DNA from: Acinetobacter sp. XS-4
GTDB lineage: Bacteria > Pseudomonadota > Gammaproteobacteria > Pseudomonadales > Moraxellaceae
Reading direction: 5' to 3'
NCBI RefSeq assembly: GCF_023920705.1
Contig: NZ_CP094657.1
Coordinates: 3,968,001 to 4,032,000, forward strand
Length of the DNA stretch: 64,000 bases
A program made the position numbers and the translations under genes. The notes under the pieces were generated by a model. The model worked only from the letters and a program-made list of their open reading frames with translations, did not search any database and had not been told where the DNA came from. Below, piece by piece: positions 20,581-30,143 of the stretch (the stretch's first letter is position 1; every line of letters begins with the position of its first letter).

Positions 20581-21420
20581 TTACTTTTGCGTACTTAATA
20601 CACATTTATCTGTTTTTATAGCCAGTTTCTTCCATGCAGTGACGAAATCATCCTCGTTATTCATGCTCTCGTCTACAGGCTGAAAAGTAATGTTACCTAA
20701 TTTTTGATACTGACTTTTAGTGGTAAAACTTTCCGCCAACAAACACATCTGATCTTTTGGTCGATTATCATTAAGATACTTAATTTGAGCTGCTGTTGGT
20801 GCAACATGAGGATCATCTGTCAAAGCACCTGCAAACTTTAAGTTTAAAGAGCGTTCTAAATATTGATAGGCATCATGATATGACCAATATGGCTTACCAT
20901 TACTTGTACTGTCATAAGCTTGTGCTGCCTGAAACATTTTGCGAGCAAAGATATTGGCATTATTCCAATATTTTGCCTTATTTTCAGGATGCTGCTGAGA
21001 ACGTAAAGCTGCAATAAAGAAACCGATTCGAACCGCATTGTTAGGTTCTAACCACACATGGGTATCTACTGTATTAGGTAAAGCCGCACCGCGTGTACTA
21101 CGCAGAGGTAAAATAGAAACTATGCCACTATCTAATAAGGCAATTGCTTTCTTATTATTACCTAACAATTTATTTAGAGGTGCTTCATGAGCCTTCCCCA
21201 ACCAGATCACCAATGATGCATCATTAATTGCTTTACGGTGCGCTGGGGTTAATTGTACGTCATGCCCAGTTTGTCCCTTTAATAAGAGTTGTGGTTCTTC
21301 AACACCTTGAGTGACTTCTTTTGCAATCAGATAGATCGGGTGTGTAGAAACCACCAAACCCTGACTCCACCCTAACGTACTCAAAAGAGAGAACATACTG
21401 AAAACAAAAAAACGGAACAT
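20581..21420 (-). CDS. znuA: Zinc ABC transporter substrate-binding protein
   Basis: ZnuA is the periplasmic zinc-binding protein of the ZnuABC importer. The 279-residue protein has a signal peptide ending near residue 19 (GWSQG). Candidate zinc ligands are the histidines in VSTHPIYLI, DTHVWLEP and DDPHVAPTA, which follow the usual three-His spacing of cluster A-I proteins. The long His-rich loop seen in some ZnuA proteins is absent, and the segment after the signal is short. It is divergent from zur-znuC-znuB, with a Zur-box palindrome in the shared promoter region. Confidence 0.94.
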   Translation of the reverse strand: MFRFFVFSMFSLLSTLGWSQGLVVSTHPIYLIAKEVTQGVEEPQLLLKGQTGHDVQLTPAHRKAINDASLVIWLGKAHEAPLNKLLGNNKKAIALLDSGIVSILPLRSTRGAALPNTVDTHVWLEPNNAVRIGFFIAALRSQQHPENKAKYWNNANIFARKMFQAAQAYDSTSNGKPYWSYHDAYQYLERSLNLKFAGALTDDPHVAPTAAQIKYLNDNRPKDQMCLLAESFTTKSQYQKLGNITFQPVDESMNNEDDFVTAWKKLAIKTDKCVLSTQK

Positions 21421-21453
21421 GACAGACCATCAATTTAAATTAGCTCGAAGCAT

Positions 21454-21466
21454 GTTATAATATAAC
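21454..21466. promoter_or_regulatory. Zur box
   Basis: GTTATAATATAAC is a perfect palindrome around a central base in the 127-bp divergent region between znuA and zur. It matches the GTTATA-n-TATAAC form of gammaproteobacterial Zur sites. One site between the two operons would let Zur repress zinc uptake and itself when zinc is plentiful. Confidence 0.85.
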
Positions 21467-21547
21467 AAAGTTACAAAAATACCTAAGATTAATCGAATGA
21501 AGCATCGCTTCATGCTAATATTCCGTTAAAAATTCGAGGTTATTTCT

Positions 21548-22045
21548 ATGAGTTCCTGCTCGCATGAACATCATGATTCTTTGCATGGTGTGCATGATCA
21601 CCATAATGTCGCAAACCGTTTAGCTGAAGCAGAAAATTTATGTTCTGCGACTGGCGCACGACTTACGCCTTTGCGCAAAGAAGTTTTGGAACTCATTTTA
21701 AATGCTTCAGGTCCAATGGGCGCCTATGACTTACTCGCACGTATAAAAAGTCAAACTGATCGCCCGGCTGCTCCTCCAACTGTATATAGAACTTTAGATT
21801 TTTTATTAGAAAAAGGTTTGATCCATCGCCTAACTTCTATTAATGCCTATATTCCCTGTTGCCACCCTCGCGAAGGCCACCAAGCAGCATTCCTAATTTG
21901 CACCGAATGTCACATGGTTAAAGAAGCCTCTTCTCAAGGTTTAACTCACCAGCTTGACCAACTTGCAGCGTCAGATGAGTTCGTGGCTCAACACAGCATT
22001 ATTGAAATTTCGGGGAAATGCCAACAGTGCCGCACAACTCGTTAG
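21548..22045 (+). CDS. zur: Zinc uptake regulator, Fur family
   Basis: Zur is the zinc-sensing Fur-family repressor. The 165-residue protein has a His-rich N-terminus (CSHEHHDSLHGVHDHH), a winged helix (about 35-95 with YDLLARIKSQ and PPTVYRTLDFLLEKGLIHRL) and the structural zinc pairs CTEC and CQQC. It is the first gene of the zur-znuC-znuB transcript, with a GAGG ribosome site at good distance before the ATG at 21548. The zinc importer genes on both sides and the Zur box make zinc, not iron, the clear ligand. The His-rich tail before the HTH is more extensive than in E. coli Zur. Confidence 0.95.
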   Translation: MSSCSHEHHDSLHGVHDHHNVANRLAEAENLCSATGARLTPLRKEVLELILNASGPMGAYDLLARIKSQTDRPAAPPTVYRTLDFLLEKGLIHRLTSINAYIPCCHPREGHQAAFLICTECHMVKEASSQGLTHQLDQLAASDEFVAQHSIIEISGKCQQCRTTR

Positions 22046-22806
22046 ATCCGGTATTAATTCAGCTTGAGCAGGTTTCTGTTCATCGTGATAGTCGGGAAAT
22101 TTTAAAAAAGGTTGATTTTGCTCTACATCAAAACGAAATTGTGTCTTTGATCGGACCAAATGGTGCTGGTAAATCAACACTGATTAAAGTTCTACTTGGT
22201 ATTCTCCAGCCGAGCAGTGGACGCATTATTAATTATAAAAAACTCAAAATGGCGTATGTGCCACAAAAATTCAATCCTTCACACAGCCTGCCTTTACGTG
22301 TTCAGGATCTACTTGATTTAGAAAAATGTACCCCTGCCCTGCGTCAGGAAATTATTCAAGACACCGGTATCTCAAAGTTACAACAATCAAAAGTACAACA
22401 ACTTTCCGGTGGTGAACGCCAACGCGTACTACTAGCGCGTGCACTACTTCGCCAACCAGATATTTTAGTTCTTGATGAACCGATGCAAGGCTTAGATATT
22501 CAGTCTGAAGCAGAACTTTATGAGTATGTCCGTAGTCTGCCGGAACGATATGGCTGTGCGATCTTAATTGTTTCCCATGACTTACAATGGGTGATGGAAG
22601 GAACACACCGTGTAGTATGTTTAAATAAGCATATTTGCTGTAGTGGGCTACCTGAAAATATTCAACAACATCCTGAATATCAGGCTATCTTTGGAACTCA
22701 ACGAGTTTTCTATCAACATCATCATGATCATTGTGCTCACGGTGATGCAGCACACCCCTGCCCTCATAACGACCGTCCACACATCCACCCAGAACCGGAA
22801 GCTTAA
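22018..22806 (+). CDS. znuC: Zinc ABC transporter ATP-binding protein
   Basis: This is the ATPase of the ZnuABC zinc importer. The 262-residue protein shows Walker A GPNGAGKST, the LSGGERQRV signature, Walker B ILVLDEP and the switch histidine in VSHDLQWV. It begins inside the end of zur (28-nt overlap), so the two are translationally linked; the ATG at 22018 has a GGGGAA stretch very close before it, so the exact start is not certain. The C-terminus carries an unusual His/Cys-rich tail of about 30 residues (QHHHDHCAHGDAAHPCPH and beyond). znuB follows after 3 bp. Confidence 0.95.
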   Translation: MPTVPHNSLDPVLIQLEQVSVHRDSREILKKVDFALHQNEIVSLIGPNGAGKSTLIKVLLGILQPSSGRIINYKKLKMAYVPQKFNPSHSLPLRVQDLLDLEKCTPALRQEIIQDTGISKLQQSKVQQLSGGERQRVLLARALLRQPDILVLDEPMQGLDIQSEAELYEYVRSLPERYGCAILIVSHDLQWVMEGTHRVVCLNKHICCSGLPENIQQHPEYQAIFGTQRVFYQHHHDHCAHGDAAHPCPHNDRPHIHPEPEA

Positions 22807-22809
22807 GCC

Positions 22810-23619
22810 ATGATGGAATGGTTACAATTATTGTTGCCCGCATGGATTATGGGAACCTTGCTGGTGTTTTTAACCGCACCTCTTGGTTGTCTAATGCTGT
22901 GGAGACGCATGTCTTTTTTTGCTGACACCATGGCACACGGTACATTACTTGGGGTTGCTATCGCAGGTGCTTTAAGTCTTCCTCTTTGGCTTGGTGTTGC
23001 AGGCACTGCTGTTTTACTAGTCGCAATTTTATGGGCCCTGCATGATAATCGTTTACCCAATGATGCGCTCTTAGCCTTATGTTCAGCGACATTACTCTGT
23101 AGCGGTTTATTGTTTATTCAACATGTTCCAAGTTTAAGACCAGAACTTTTAAGTTATTTATTTGGCGACTTGCTCAGCATTGATTGGCCCGACTTACCTG
23201 TTTTCACTTTAATTATTGCGCTATCACTCGCAATTCTTTACCGCTTTTGGCAGCCGCAAATACAGTTTGCAATTGATCCGGACATTGCAATTAGTGAAGG
23301 GGTAAATGCGAACTGGCAACGTCTTATTTTCATGCTTTTATTGGCTTTATTTACTGTCTTAGCTTTGCGTGCTGTAGGTTCTTTGCTTATGGGTGCCTTA
23401 CTGGTAATACCTGCTTTAAGCGCCCGCTTACTAGCAAATTCACCAAAGCAAATGGTCGTTTGGGCGTTCGTGTTAGCCCAGCTTGGGGTAAGTGTGGGGC
23501 TATGGTCAAGCGCAGCGCTCAATATCTCTACAGGCTTGAGTATTGTTTTATGTATGGCATTAACTTTCGCTGTTATTTTTATAACTCAAAAGCTAAAAAA
23601 TCAAACACAGGCGGCCTAA
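22810..23619 (+). CDS. znuB: Zinc ABC transporter permease
   Basis: ZnuB is the inner-membrane channel of the zinc importer. The 269-residue protein has about eight hydrophobic helices and the family stretch FFADTMAHGTLLGVAIAG, which contains the ADxxAHGxLxG-like contact region of cluster-9 ABC permeases. It is the last gene of the zur-znuC-znuB unit. The stop codon abuts that of the LysE gene on the opposite strand, with no clear terminator between. Confidence 0.95.
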   Translation: MMEWLQLLLPAWIMGTLLVFLTAPLGCLMLWRRMSFFADTMAHGTLLGVAIAGALSLPLWLGVAGTAVLLVAILWALHDNRLPNDALLALCSATLLCSGLLFIQHVPSLRPELLSYLFGDLLSIDWPDLPVFTLIIALSLAILYRFWQPQIQFAIDPDIAISEGVNANWQRLIFMLLLALFTVLALRAVGSLLMGALLVIPALSARLLANSPKQMVVWAFVLAQLGVSVGLWSSAALNISTGLSIVLCMALTFAVIFITQKLKNQTQAA

Positions 23620-23620
23620 A

Positions 23621-24247
23621 TTAGGACGCCTGATGAACTGTACTTAATAATAAAGCCGCACAACTAAACATCACAGCAAAACCACGATTCAAATATTTTT
23701 GCTGTTTAGGGGAGCGAAGTAATCTTAGAACCTTTGATGCTAGCCCTGTATATCCAGCCATTACAATCAAATCAATCGTAATCATTGTTACAGCCATAAT
23801 CAGGTACTGTATCCACTGGGGCTTACCCAAATCTAGAAACTGGGGTAAAACAGCCAATAGAAATACAATCGCTTTGGGATTACTAATATTGACTACAAAG
23901 CCATTTAGCAATAGCGCAAATACAGATTTATCTCTTTTTTCTTGTTGGATTTCTATATCTTTTACAGGTGCCGTCCACTGTAAATAAGCAAGATATAACA
24001 AATAAACCACACCAAACCATTTAACAAACTGAAAAGCCAAAGGTGTCGTTGCAAATAAAACGCCTACACCTGCCGCCACCACCATAATTTGAAGTAGTAA
24101 AGCAATTTGTAAACCTATTGCGTTCCAATATCCATGCCTAAAACCATAGTTTAGACCACTCGACATTGAAGCAATTGCTCCCGCACCCGGTGAGATACTA
24201 ATTACCCAACAGGCCAACATATAAGCAAACCAAACTTGCAGAGACAT
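23621..24247 (-). CDS. LysE/RhtB family amino-acid exporter
   Basis: This 208-residue inner-membrane protein has about five or six hydrophobic segments. The N-terminal ISPGAGAIASMSSGLNYGFRHG and the NPKAIVFLLAVLPQF motif are hallmarks of the LysE/RhtB family, which exports amino acids or related metabolites. The substrate is not predictable. It stands alone on the minus strand, tail-to-tail with znuB and divergent from the DyP peroxidase gene. Confidence 0.92.
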   Translation of the reverse strand: MSLQVWFAYMLACWVISISPGAGAIASMSSGLNYGFRHGYWNAIGLQIALLLQIMVVAAGVGVLFATTPLAFQFVKWFGVVYLLYLAYLQWTAPVKDIEIQQEKRDKSVFALLLNGFVVNISNPKAIVFLLAVLPQFLDLGKPQWIQYLIMAVTMITIDLIVMAGYTGLASKVLRLLRSPKQQKYLNRGFAVMFSCAALLLSTVHQAS

Positions 24248-24406
24248 AGTGAAAAATAGACTATAAAAGTGGAATTATACTGTTTTATAAAGCTATCTTA
24301 GTCAGAATTCAAACAATAAAATCAAGAAATAGACTACTAACAGCTCTTCGCATCAGGCACAATAATTCAAGCTCATACCAAATTATAATTGAGGAGATAC
24401 CTTCCA

Positions 24407-25327
24407 ATGACTGCTCAATCTGTCATTTTACCATTGCCATCAGATCATGCTCGTTTCATTGTTCTTCGTTTAAAAGACTTATCAATTGATGAATTAAAAA
24501 AACAAATTGAAGCTTTATTTGAAGCACGTGACCGCCTCATGACTCAGCATTCTGATGCTCAAATTAAAACAGCAGTCGCTTTTGGTCCCGAACTATGGAA
24601 ACAGCTCTATTCGCAAATTCCTGTAGGATTTAAACAGCTTGAGCCAGAACAAGGTGCATTCAATATGCCAGCTGTGCCAGCAGATGTGCTTATTCACATT
24701 GCCAGCATGCGCTCTGATATTTGTTTTGCATTAAGCCAAGCGTTTTTTGAAGGTATTAAAGATCAAGTCGAAGTTCTTGATGAACGTGTTTGCTTCCGCT
24801 ATTTCGATGGTCGAGATATGACAGGTTTTATAGACGGCACGGAAAATCCTCAGTTCCCAGATGACCGTGCAGAAACAGCTCTTCTAGCCGAAGAGGCTGG
24901 AGTATTTGCCGATGGTAGTTTCATTTTCGCGCAGCGCTATGCTCATGATTTAGAAAAATGGAAAAAATTGAAAGTTGATGCGCAAGAAAATGTTATGGGT
25001 CGCACCAAACTTGAATCTATTGAATTAGATGATGACGTTAAACCAGAAAATGCCCATGTTGCCCGCACTGTTGTTGAAGATGATGAAGGCGAAGAAATGG
25101 AAATCTTGCGTCATAGCCTTCCTTATGGCGATGGTCGAGGCGATCAGGGCTTATTTTTCATTGCCTATACTAAAGACCTCAGCATTATTGATGCCATGTT
25201 AAAGCGTATGTTCGGTACAAGTGGAGATGGTATTCACGACCGCCTATTACACTTCGTGACACCACTTGATGGTGCTTATTACTTTGCACCTAGTGAAGAA
25301 TTACTAGAAGAAATTCTAGAAGGGTAA
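24407..25327 (+). CDS. Dyp-type peroxidase
   Basis: This is a haem peroxidase of the dye-decolourising family, 306 residues from the ATG at 24407, chosen because a GAGGAGA ribosome site stands 9 nt before it; the in-frame TTG at 24389 overlaps that site. The GxxDG motif reads FIDGTENP (about 145-152), the proximal His and the distal Arg follow in VARTVVEDD and EILRHSLPYGDGRGDQGLFF. There is no Tat signal, so it is cytoplasmic. No encapsulin gene is next to it, though some relatives are encapsulin cargo. It is monocistronic with its own terminator. Confidence 0.93.
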   Translation: MTAQSVILPLPSDHARFIVLRLKDLSIDELKKQIEALFEARDRLMTQHSDAQIKTAVAFGPELWKQLYSQIPVGFKQLEPEQGAFNMPAVPADVLIHIASMRSDICFALSQAFFEGIKDQVEVLDERVCFRYFDGRDMTGFIDGTENPQFPDDRAETALLAEEAGVFADGSFIFAQRYAHDLEKWKKLKVDAQENVMGRTKLESIELDDDVKPENAHVARTVVEDDEGEEMEILRHSLPYGDGRGDQGLFFIAYTKDLSIIDAMLKRMFGTSGDGIHDRLLHFVTPLDGAYYFAPSEELLEEILEG

Positions 25328-25332
25328 AATTT

Positions 25333-25366
25333 AAAAAAAGTAGCTATCAAGGTAGCTACTTTTTTA
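25333..25366. terminator. Terminator after the DyP peroxidase gene
   Basis: AAGTAGCTA/TAGCTACTT stem with a 6-nt loop, A-run before and T-run after, just past the stop codon. Confidence 0.9.
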
Positions 25367-25466
25367 TTTCAGACCGAAGAGAGGTAAAATAAATACGTTG
25401 TCATTTTATATAGATATTATGGATCTCTCGCACAAATCAATAAAAATAAGATCTTAAAACAGCAAC

Positions 25467-25919
25467 CTATGGTGCGTTAGAGTTTCTTATTTCCAGCATT
25501 TCATTACAATCTTTAGAAGTTGAATAAACAAAAATTCGTTTGTCTTGATTCTCCAATAAAATGGCATCTTTATCTGCACCAAAGGCATTCTTGGAAATAT
25601 CACATTTATAAGCTGATAATTTGAAATTCTTTACGACTTCGCACTTTGGTTCAGCAACTGCCTCATCGAAACCATACCATTCTGTAATATTTGGATTTGA
25701 ACAAGAAATTTGAGCTATTTGATCAGCTTCTTTTGTTTTAATTGCACTCTCTTTCTTTTCACTTACAGGTAAAGCCTTACTTACAGCAGAATGTGATTTA
25801 TTCGCCTCCGTCTGCACCACACCAGATTCATGATTAGAATCATTTTGCATTTTATGCGGATCTTTATCACTACAAGCCATTAAAGCGCCTATAAAAATTA
25901 AAATATAAATATTCTTCAT
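25467..25919 (-). CDS. Hypothetical lipoprotein
   Basis: This 150-residue protein begins with a lipoprotein signal (MKNIYILIFIGALMAC, Cys at 16) and then a low-complexity Ser/Lys/Glu linker (about 20-70). The C-terminal part (about 75-150) has four cysteines (SCSNP, PKCEV, YKCDIS, KDCNEM) that could form two disulfides in the periplasm. I do not recognise the family. It stands alone between the DyP peroxidase and malic enzyme genes, upstream of nothing on its strand. Confidence 0.8.
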   Translation of the reverse strand: MKNIYILIFIGALMACSDKDPHKMQNDSNHESGVVQTEANKSHSAVSKALPVSEKKESAIKTKEADQIAQISCSNPNITEWYGFDEAVAEPKCEVVKNFKLSAYKCDISKNAFGADKDAILLENQDKRIFVYSTSKDCNEMLEIRNSNAP

Positions 25920-25965
25920 GAAAAAGTTCTCATAATTATGTTTTATTGAAACTGAGACATATTAA

Positions 25966-25996
25966 TAAAAAAGAGGAGCTTAAGCTCCTCTTTTTA
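25966..25996. terminator. Bidirectional terminator next to malic enzyme gene
   Basis: The perfect palindrome AGAGGAGCTTAAGCTCCTCT (25972-25991) is flanked by an A-run and a T-run, immediately downstream of the minus-strand malic enzyme stop. Confidence 0.88.
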
Positions 25997-26007
25997 CACT
26001 CTCATTT

Positions 26008-27705
26008 TTAGAAAGGAATACGTTTATATTTGCGGTATTCAGGTTTCCAGAATGATTGATCAATTTTCTGTTTCAGCAAATCATCACTAATCGTTACAGC
26101 TACACCATCAGCCATAGCTGCTTTCGCAACTTCAAACGCAATAACCCTAGAAACTTGTTGAATTTCACCTAACGGCGGTAACAAATCAGCTTGTGGATCT
26201 TTAAGCAATGGAGAACAATTTGCTAAAGCACTACTTGATGCCATTAACATATTTTCGGTCACACGCTTAGCGCCCGATGCAATCACGCCTAAGCCAATGC
26301 CTGGGAAAATGTACGAGTTATTACACTGCGAAATATTGTAAAGTTTGCCGTGATGATTCACAGGAGCAAACGGGCTACCTGTTGCAATTAATGCTTTACC
26401 TTCAGTCCACTCCACAATATCAGCTGGTACAGCTTCAACACGTGAAGTTGGGTTAGACAACGGCATAACAATTGGACGTTCACAATTTGCAGCTAAAGTC
26501 TTAATGATTTCTTCTGTGAACAAACCTGGCTGACCAGAAACACCAATTAACACTGTAGGCTTAGCATTTTTAACAACATCAAGCAGTGAAATCACTTCTT
26601 CAATATTGCCCCACTGATCAACCACCTCAGCTTTTTGCGCCAACTTACGCTGGAAGTCGAGCAAGTTTGGTTGATTCTCAGTGATCAAACCAAAACGGTC
26701 TACCATATAAACGCGAGCACGTGCTTCTGCATCAGTTAGACCTTCGGCAACCATTTGAGCAACAATTTGCTCTGCAATACCACAACCTGCCGAACCTGCG
26801 CCTAAGAAAGCAATTTTCTGATCTTTTAATTGCTTGCCCGCTGCACGACTCGCAGCAATCAAACTACCAACCGATACCGCCGCTGTTCCTTGAATATCAT
26901 CGTTAAAACAGCAAATTTTATCGCGATATTTTTCTAAAAGTGGCATCGCATTTTTTTGTGCGAAATCTTCAAACTGAATTAATGCTTTTGGCCAACGACG
27001 CTTCACAGCATCAATCACCATATCTACAAATGCGTAATATTCATCGCCACTAATACGTGGCTGACGCCAGCCCATATAGATCGGATCATTTAACAGTTGT
27101 GGGTTATTCGTTCCTACATCAATTGTGATTGGTAATGTATAAGCTGGACTAATCCCACCACAAGCCGTGTAAAGCGAAAGTTTTCCAATAGGAATTCCCA
27201 TTCCGCCAATACCTTGGTCACCAAGACCTAAAATACGTTCACCATCAGTAATCACGATGACTTTTACATTATTTTTATTTACGTTCTGCAAAATATCATC
27301 AATCACATCACGATCTGGATATGAAATAAAAACACCACGATGACGACGATAGATATCAGAGAAGCGCTGACATGCCTCACCTACTGTTGGGGTGTAAATA
27401 ATCGGCATCATTTCTTCAAGATGATTTTCGATTAGGTGATAGAACAAGGTTTCATTAGTATCTTGGATATTACGCAGATAGATATGTCGATTGATATCAT
27501 CAGTGAAAGCGCAATATTGTTGATAAGAGCGCTGGCTCTGCTCTTCAATAGTTTCAATAATATGGGGGAGTAAACCGTGTAAGTTAAAGTTACTTCTTTC
27601 CTCTTCAGTGAAAGCCGAACCTTTATTTAAAAGTGGTAACTCTAAAAGTGTAAAACCTGCATATGGAATATAAAGGGGGTGTTTACTTGGGTGTCCTGAT
27701 ATCAT
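26008..27705 (-). CDS. maeA: NAD-dependent malic enzyme
   Basis: This enzyme converts malate to pyruvate and CO2 with reduction of NAD+, cytoplasmic, linking the TCA cycle to pyruvate. The 565-residue length is that of the SfcA/MaeA class. Visible marks are the malate-binding [14 protein letters not shown] (about 100-113), [15 protein letters not shown], the active-site [16 protein letters not shown] and [13 protein letters not shown], and the nucleotide loop [13 protein letters not shown]. It is monocistronic and divergent from argS across a 496-bp gap. Confidence 0.97.
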   Translation of the reverse strand: MISGHPSKHPLYIPYAGFTLLELPLLNKGSAFTEEERSNFNLHGLLPHIIETIEEQSQRSYQQYCAFTDDINRHIYLRNIQDTNETLFYHLIENHLEEMMPIIYTPTVGEACQRFSDIYRRHRGVFISYPDRDVIDDILQNVNKNNVKVIVITDGERILGLGDQGIGGMGIPIGKLSLYTACGGISPAYTLPITIDVGTNNPQLLNDPIYMGWRQPRISGDEYYAFVDMVIDAVKRRWPKALIQFEDFAQKNAMPLLEKYRDKICCFNDDIQGTAAVSVGSLIAASRAAGKQLKDQKIAFLGAGSAGCGIAEQIVAQMVAEGLTDAEARARVYMVDRFGLITENQPNLLDFQRKLAQKAEVVDQWGNIEEVISLLDVVKNAKPTVLIGVSGQPGLFTEEIIKTLAANCERPIVMPLSNPTSRVEAVPADIVEWTEGKALIATGSPFAPVNHHGKLYNISQCNNSYIFPGIGLGVIASGAKRVTENMLMASSSALANCSPLLKDPQADLLPPLGEIQQVSRVIAFEVAKAAMADGVAVTISDDLLKQKIDQSFWKPEYRKYKRIPF

Positions 27706-28201
27706 TGCCTATCTCATTTTCCAGCTTAGAGTAGAGAAAAACACGTTTTTGTATGGTCTCTAAAACTCTTTGTGCGTATAAGCTTAAGCCTAATTCCTTC
27801 AAAATAGATATTTTAAACTGTGATGTTAAAATTAAAGACTATTTAGTTAAAACATATATAAAAATAAACAATAAATATCAACATCTTAATAATTTTAAGT
27901 TTTCATAAAATCTTTTATTCTCTTAAATTTAAAAGCCTAAACCATATATTTTAATACTACTAGATATTTTCTCAGGAAATAATAGTAGGTTTTCGGCATA
28001 ATTTCCCGATTAAAAAGCCACAGAAGGCTTGTATTTATTTGTTTTTATAATAATGAGATAGTCCACCCCGCAATATTCATTAAAAAAATAATACTCAGTA
28101 AGTTGCACAAAAAGAATTACTGGAATATTAAATCCACTCCCCTAACGCATAGGAAATTTGCTATATTTGACGTTTTTCTGCGACATCTATTTTCGATTGA
28201 T
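27706..28201. other. Gene-free divergent region between malic enzyme and argS genes
   Basis: This A/T-rich 496-bp region must hold the promoters of the two divergent genes. A TATAAT hexamer is present at 28046-28051 on the plus strand, about 150 bp before the argS start, but no good -35 stands at the proper distance. I see no gene, repeat or hairpin that I would defend. Confidence 0.5.
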
Positions 28202-29992
28202 ATGAATACGGCAATACAAGCAGCTCTCGACCATGCAGTGCAAAACCTTCAACAAGAAGGCGTGCTTCCTTCCGACTGGAATAACACAAGCAACTTAACG
28301 CGCACCAAAGACCGAAGCCATGGCGACTTTGCTTCTAATATTGCCATGATCGGCTCGAAAGCTGCTGGTATGAAACCACGTGATTTAGCTGAGAAAGTTC
28401 TAGCTGCATTACCAGAAGTAGCAGATATCAGTAAAGCTGAAATCGCAGGACCTGGTTTTATTAACTTCTTTTTAAATGCAGATCAACGCTTTGCTATTCT
28501 TGACCAGATTCAAGCACAAAAAGAAATTTTTGGTCGCAGTCAGGCAAACGCAGCGAAAAAGATTCAAGTCGAATTCGTTTCTGCAAACCCAACGTCTAGT
28601 CTACATGTAGGACATGGCCGTGGCGCTGCATATGGTATGACTGTTGCCACGTTACTTGAAGCAACTGGTGCTAAAGTTGACCGTGAATACTATGTGAATG
28701 ATGCTGGCCGTCAAATGGATATTTTGGCGACTTCTACTTATTTACGTTATTTAGAATTACTTGGTCAAAACCTTGTATTTCCAAAAAATGCTTATCAAGG
28801 CGATTACGTTAAAGAAATCGCACAGACTATTATTGATAAAGATGGCGATGCCTACCTTCGTGACGTGGCTGATGTCTATAAAGATGTGCCAGAAGACGTA
28901 CAATATGCAGAAGAACTAGATAGCGATGGCAATAAAGTCGTTTTATCTGGCGACAAAGAAAAACATATTGATGGTCTTATTGCCAATTCACAACAATTAC
29001 TAGGTGAAGGCTACCGTGTATTCCATCAAGCTGCTCTTCATGCCATTTTAGATGATATTAAAGATGACCTTGCTGATTTCGGTGTAACTTTCAATCAATG
29101 GTTTAGTGAAGCGTCTCTTAGTGCAAAAATTGATGAAGCGTTAGAAACACTTGATCAACGCGGCTTCCTTTATGAAAAAGATGGCAACATCTGGTTTAAA
29201 TCAACTGAATTTGGTGATGAAAAAGATCGTGTTGTTAAACGTCGTAATGGCCAAACTACATATTTCGCATCAGATATTGCATATCACTTAAATAAACTAC
29301 AACGTGGTTATACCGACCTAATCGATATTTGGGGTTCTGACCACCACGGCTATATTTCTCGCGTAAAAGCAGCAATTGATGCAATGGGTTACGACTCTAA
29401 AAAATTGACTGTACTTTTAGTTCAGTTCGTAAGTTTATGGCGTGGCGGCGAGATGGTTCAAATGTCTTCTCGTTCAGGCCAGTTCGTGACTTTACGTGAC
29501 TTACGCAAAGAAGTAGGTAATGACGCGGCTCGTTTCTACTACGTAATGCGTAAGAGCGAACAACACATTGACTTCGACCTTGACCTTGCTGTTTCACAAA
29601 GTAAAGACAATGCTGTGTATTACATCCAATATGCACATGCACGTATTTGCCGCATGCTAGAAAAAGCAGCAAGCACAAACTTACAATTCGATATAAACAC
29701 TGCCCGCCCACATGCAGCACGCTTGTCTCTTGATGCTGAAACTGAGATTCTTGCTAAATTGGCAGCTTATCCAGACGCAGTATTGCGAGCTGCAAATGCG
29801 TATGAACCACATCAGGTGGGTAACTACTTAAAAGAATTAGCTGCCTTGTTCCACGCTTGGTACAATGAACATAAAGTATTAAGCGATGATGCTGAGCTTA
29901 CACAAGCACGTTTATTACTTTCAATCAATGTACAACAAGTGTTGCACAATGGTTTAGAATTGCTTGGTGTATCTGCACCAGAATCTATGTAA
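28202..29992 (+). CDS. argS: Arginyl-tRNA synthetase
   Basis: This class I synthetase charges tRNA-Arg in the cytoplasm. The start is set at the ATG at 28202 (MNTAIQAALDHAV), which gives 596 residues, the usual length; the long in-frame extension from 28103 has no family similarity. The HIGH-like motif is in LHVGHGRGAAYG, and the C-terminal part has the KMSKS-equivalent MSSRSGQFV, as usual in ArgRS. The N-terminal tRNA-recognition domain and the C-terminal anticodon-binding domain (DALR, with YIQYAHARICRM) are both present. It is followed by the SPOR-domain gene. Confidence 0.97.
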   Translation: MNTAIQAALDHAVQNLQQEGVLPSDWNNTSNLTRTKDRSHGDFASNIAMIGSKAAGMKPRDLAEKVLAALPEVADISKAEIAGPGFINFFLNADQRFAILDQIQAQKEIFGRSQANAAKKIQVEFVSANPTSSLHVGHGRGAAYGMTVATLLEATGAKVDREYYVNDAGRQMDILATSTYLRYLELLGQNLVFPKNAYQGDYVKEIAQTIIDKDGDAYLRDVADVYKDVPEDVQYAEELDSDGNKVVLSGDKEKHIDGLIANSQQLLGEGYRVFHQAALHAILDDIKDDLADFGVTFNQWFSEASLSAKIDEALETLDQRGFLYEKDGNIWFKSTEFGDEKDRVVKRRNGQTTYFASDIAYHLNKLQRGYTDLIDIWGSDHHGYISRVKAAIDAMGYDSKKLTVLLVQFVSLWRGGEMVQMSSRSGQFVTLRDLRKEVGNDAARFYYVMRKSEQHIDFDLDLAVSQSKDNAVYYIQYAHARICRMLEKAASTNLQFDINTARPHAARLSLDAETEILAKLAAYPDAVLRAANAYEPHQVGNYLKELAALFHAWYNEHKVLSDDAELTQARLLLSINVQQVLHNGLELLGVSAPESM

Positions 29993-29997
29993 AAATA

Positions 29998-30032
29998 ATA
30001 TTGCATGGCAATAAATAAAGGTCATGCAATAT
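29998..30032. other. Inverted repeat after argS
   Basis: The 10-bp inverted repeat ATATTGCATG/CATGCAATAT with a 15-nt loop follows the argS stop by a few bases. No T-run follows, so it is only a possible weak terminator or RNA 3'-end structure. Confidence 0.4.
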
Positions 30033-30143
30033 AGTAAGCAGTGGTTTGTAGAGTTAAAATAGCTCATACGAGCCACTGTTTCAGCATCGTAATACGAGAT
30101 CAAACTCGAATTAAAACAATCAAAATACAGAGGAATAATCCAC

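Noticed and set aside
28103..28201. N-terminal extension of argS
   Set aside because: The extra 33 codons are in an A/T-rich region with no family similarity; the ATG at 28202 gives the normal length.
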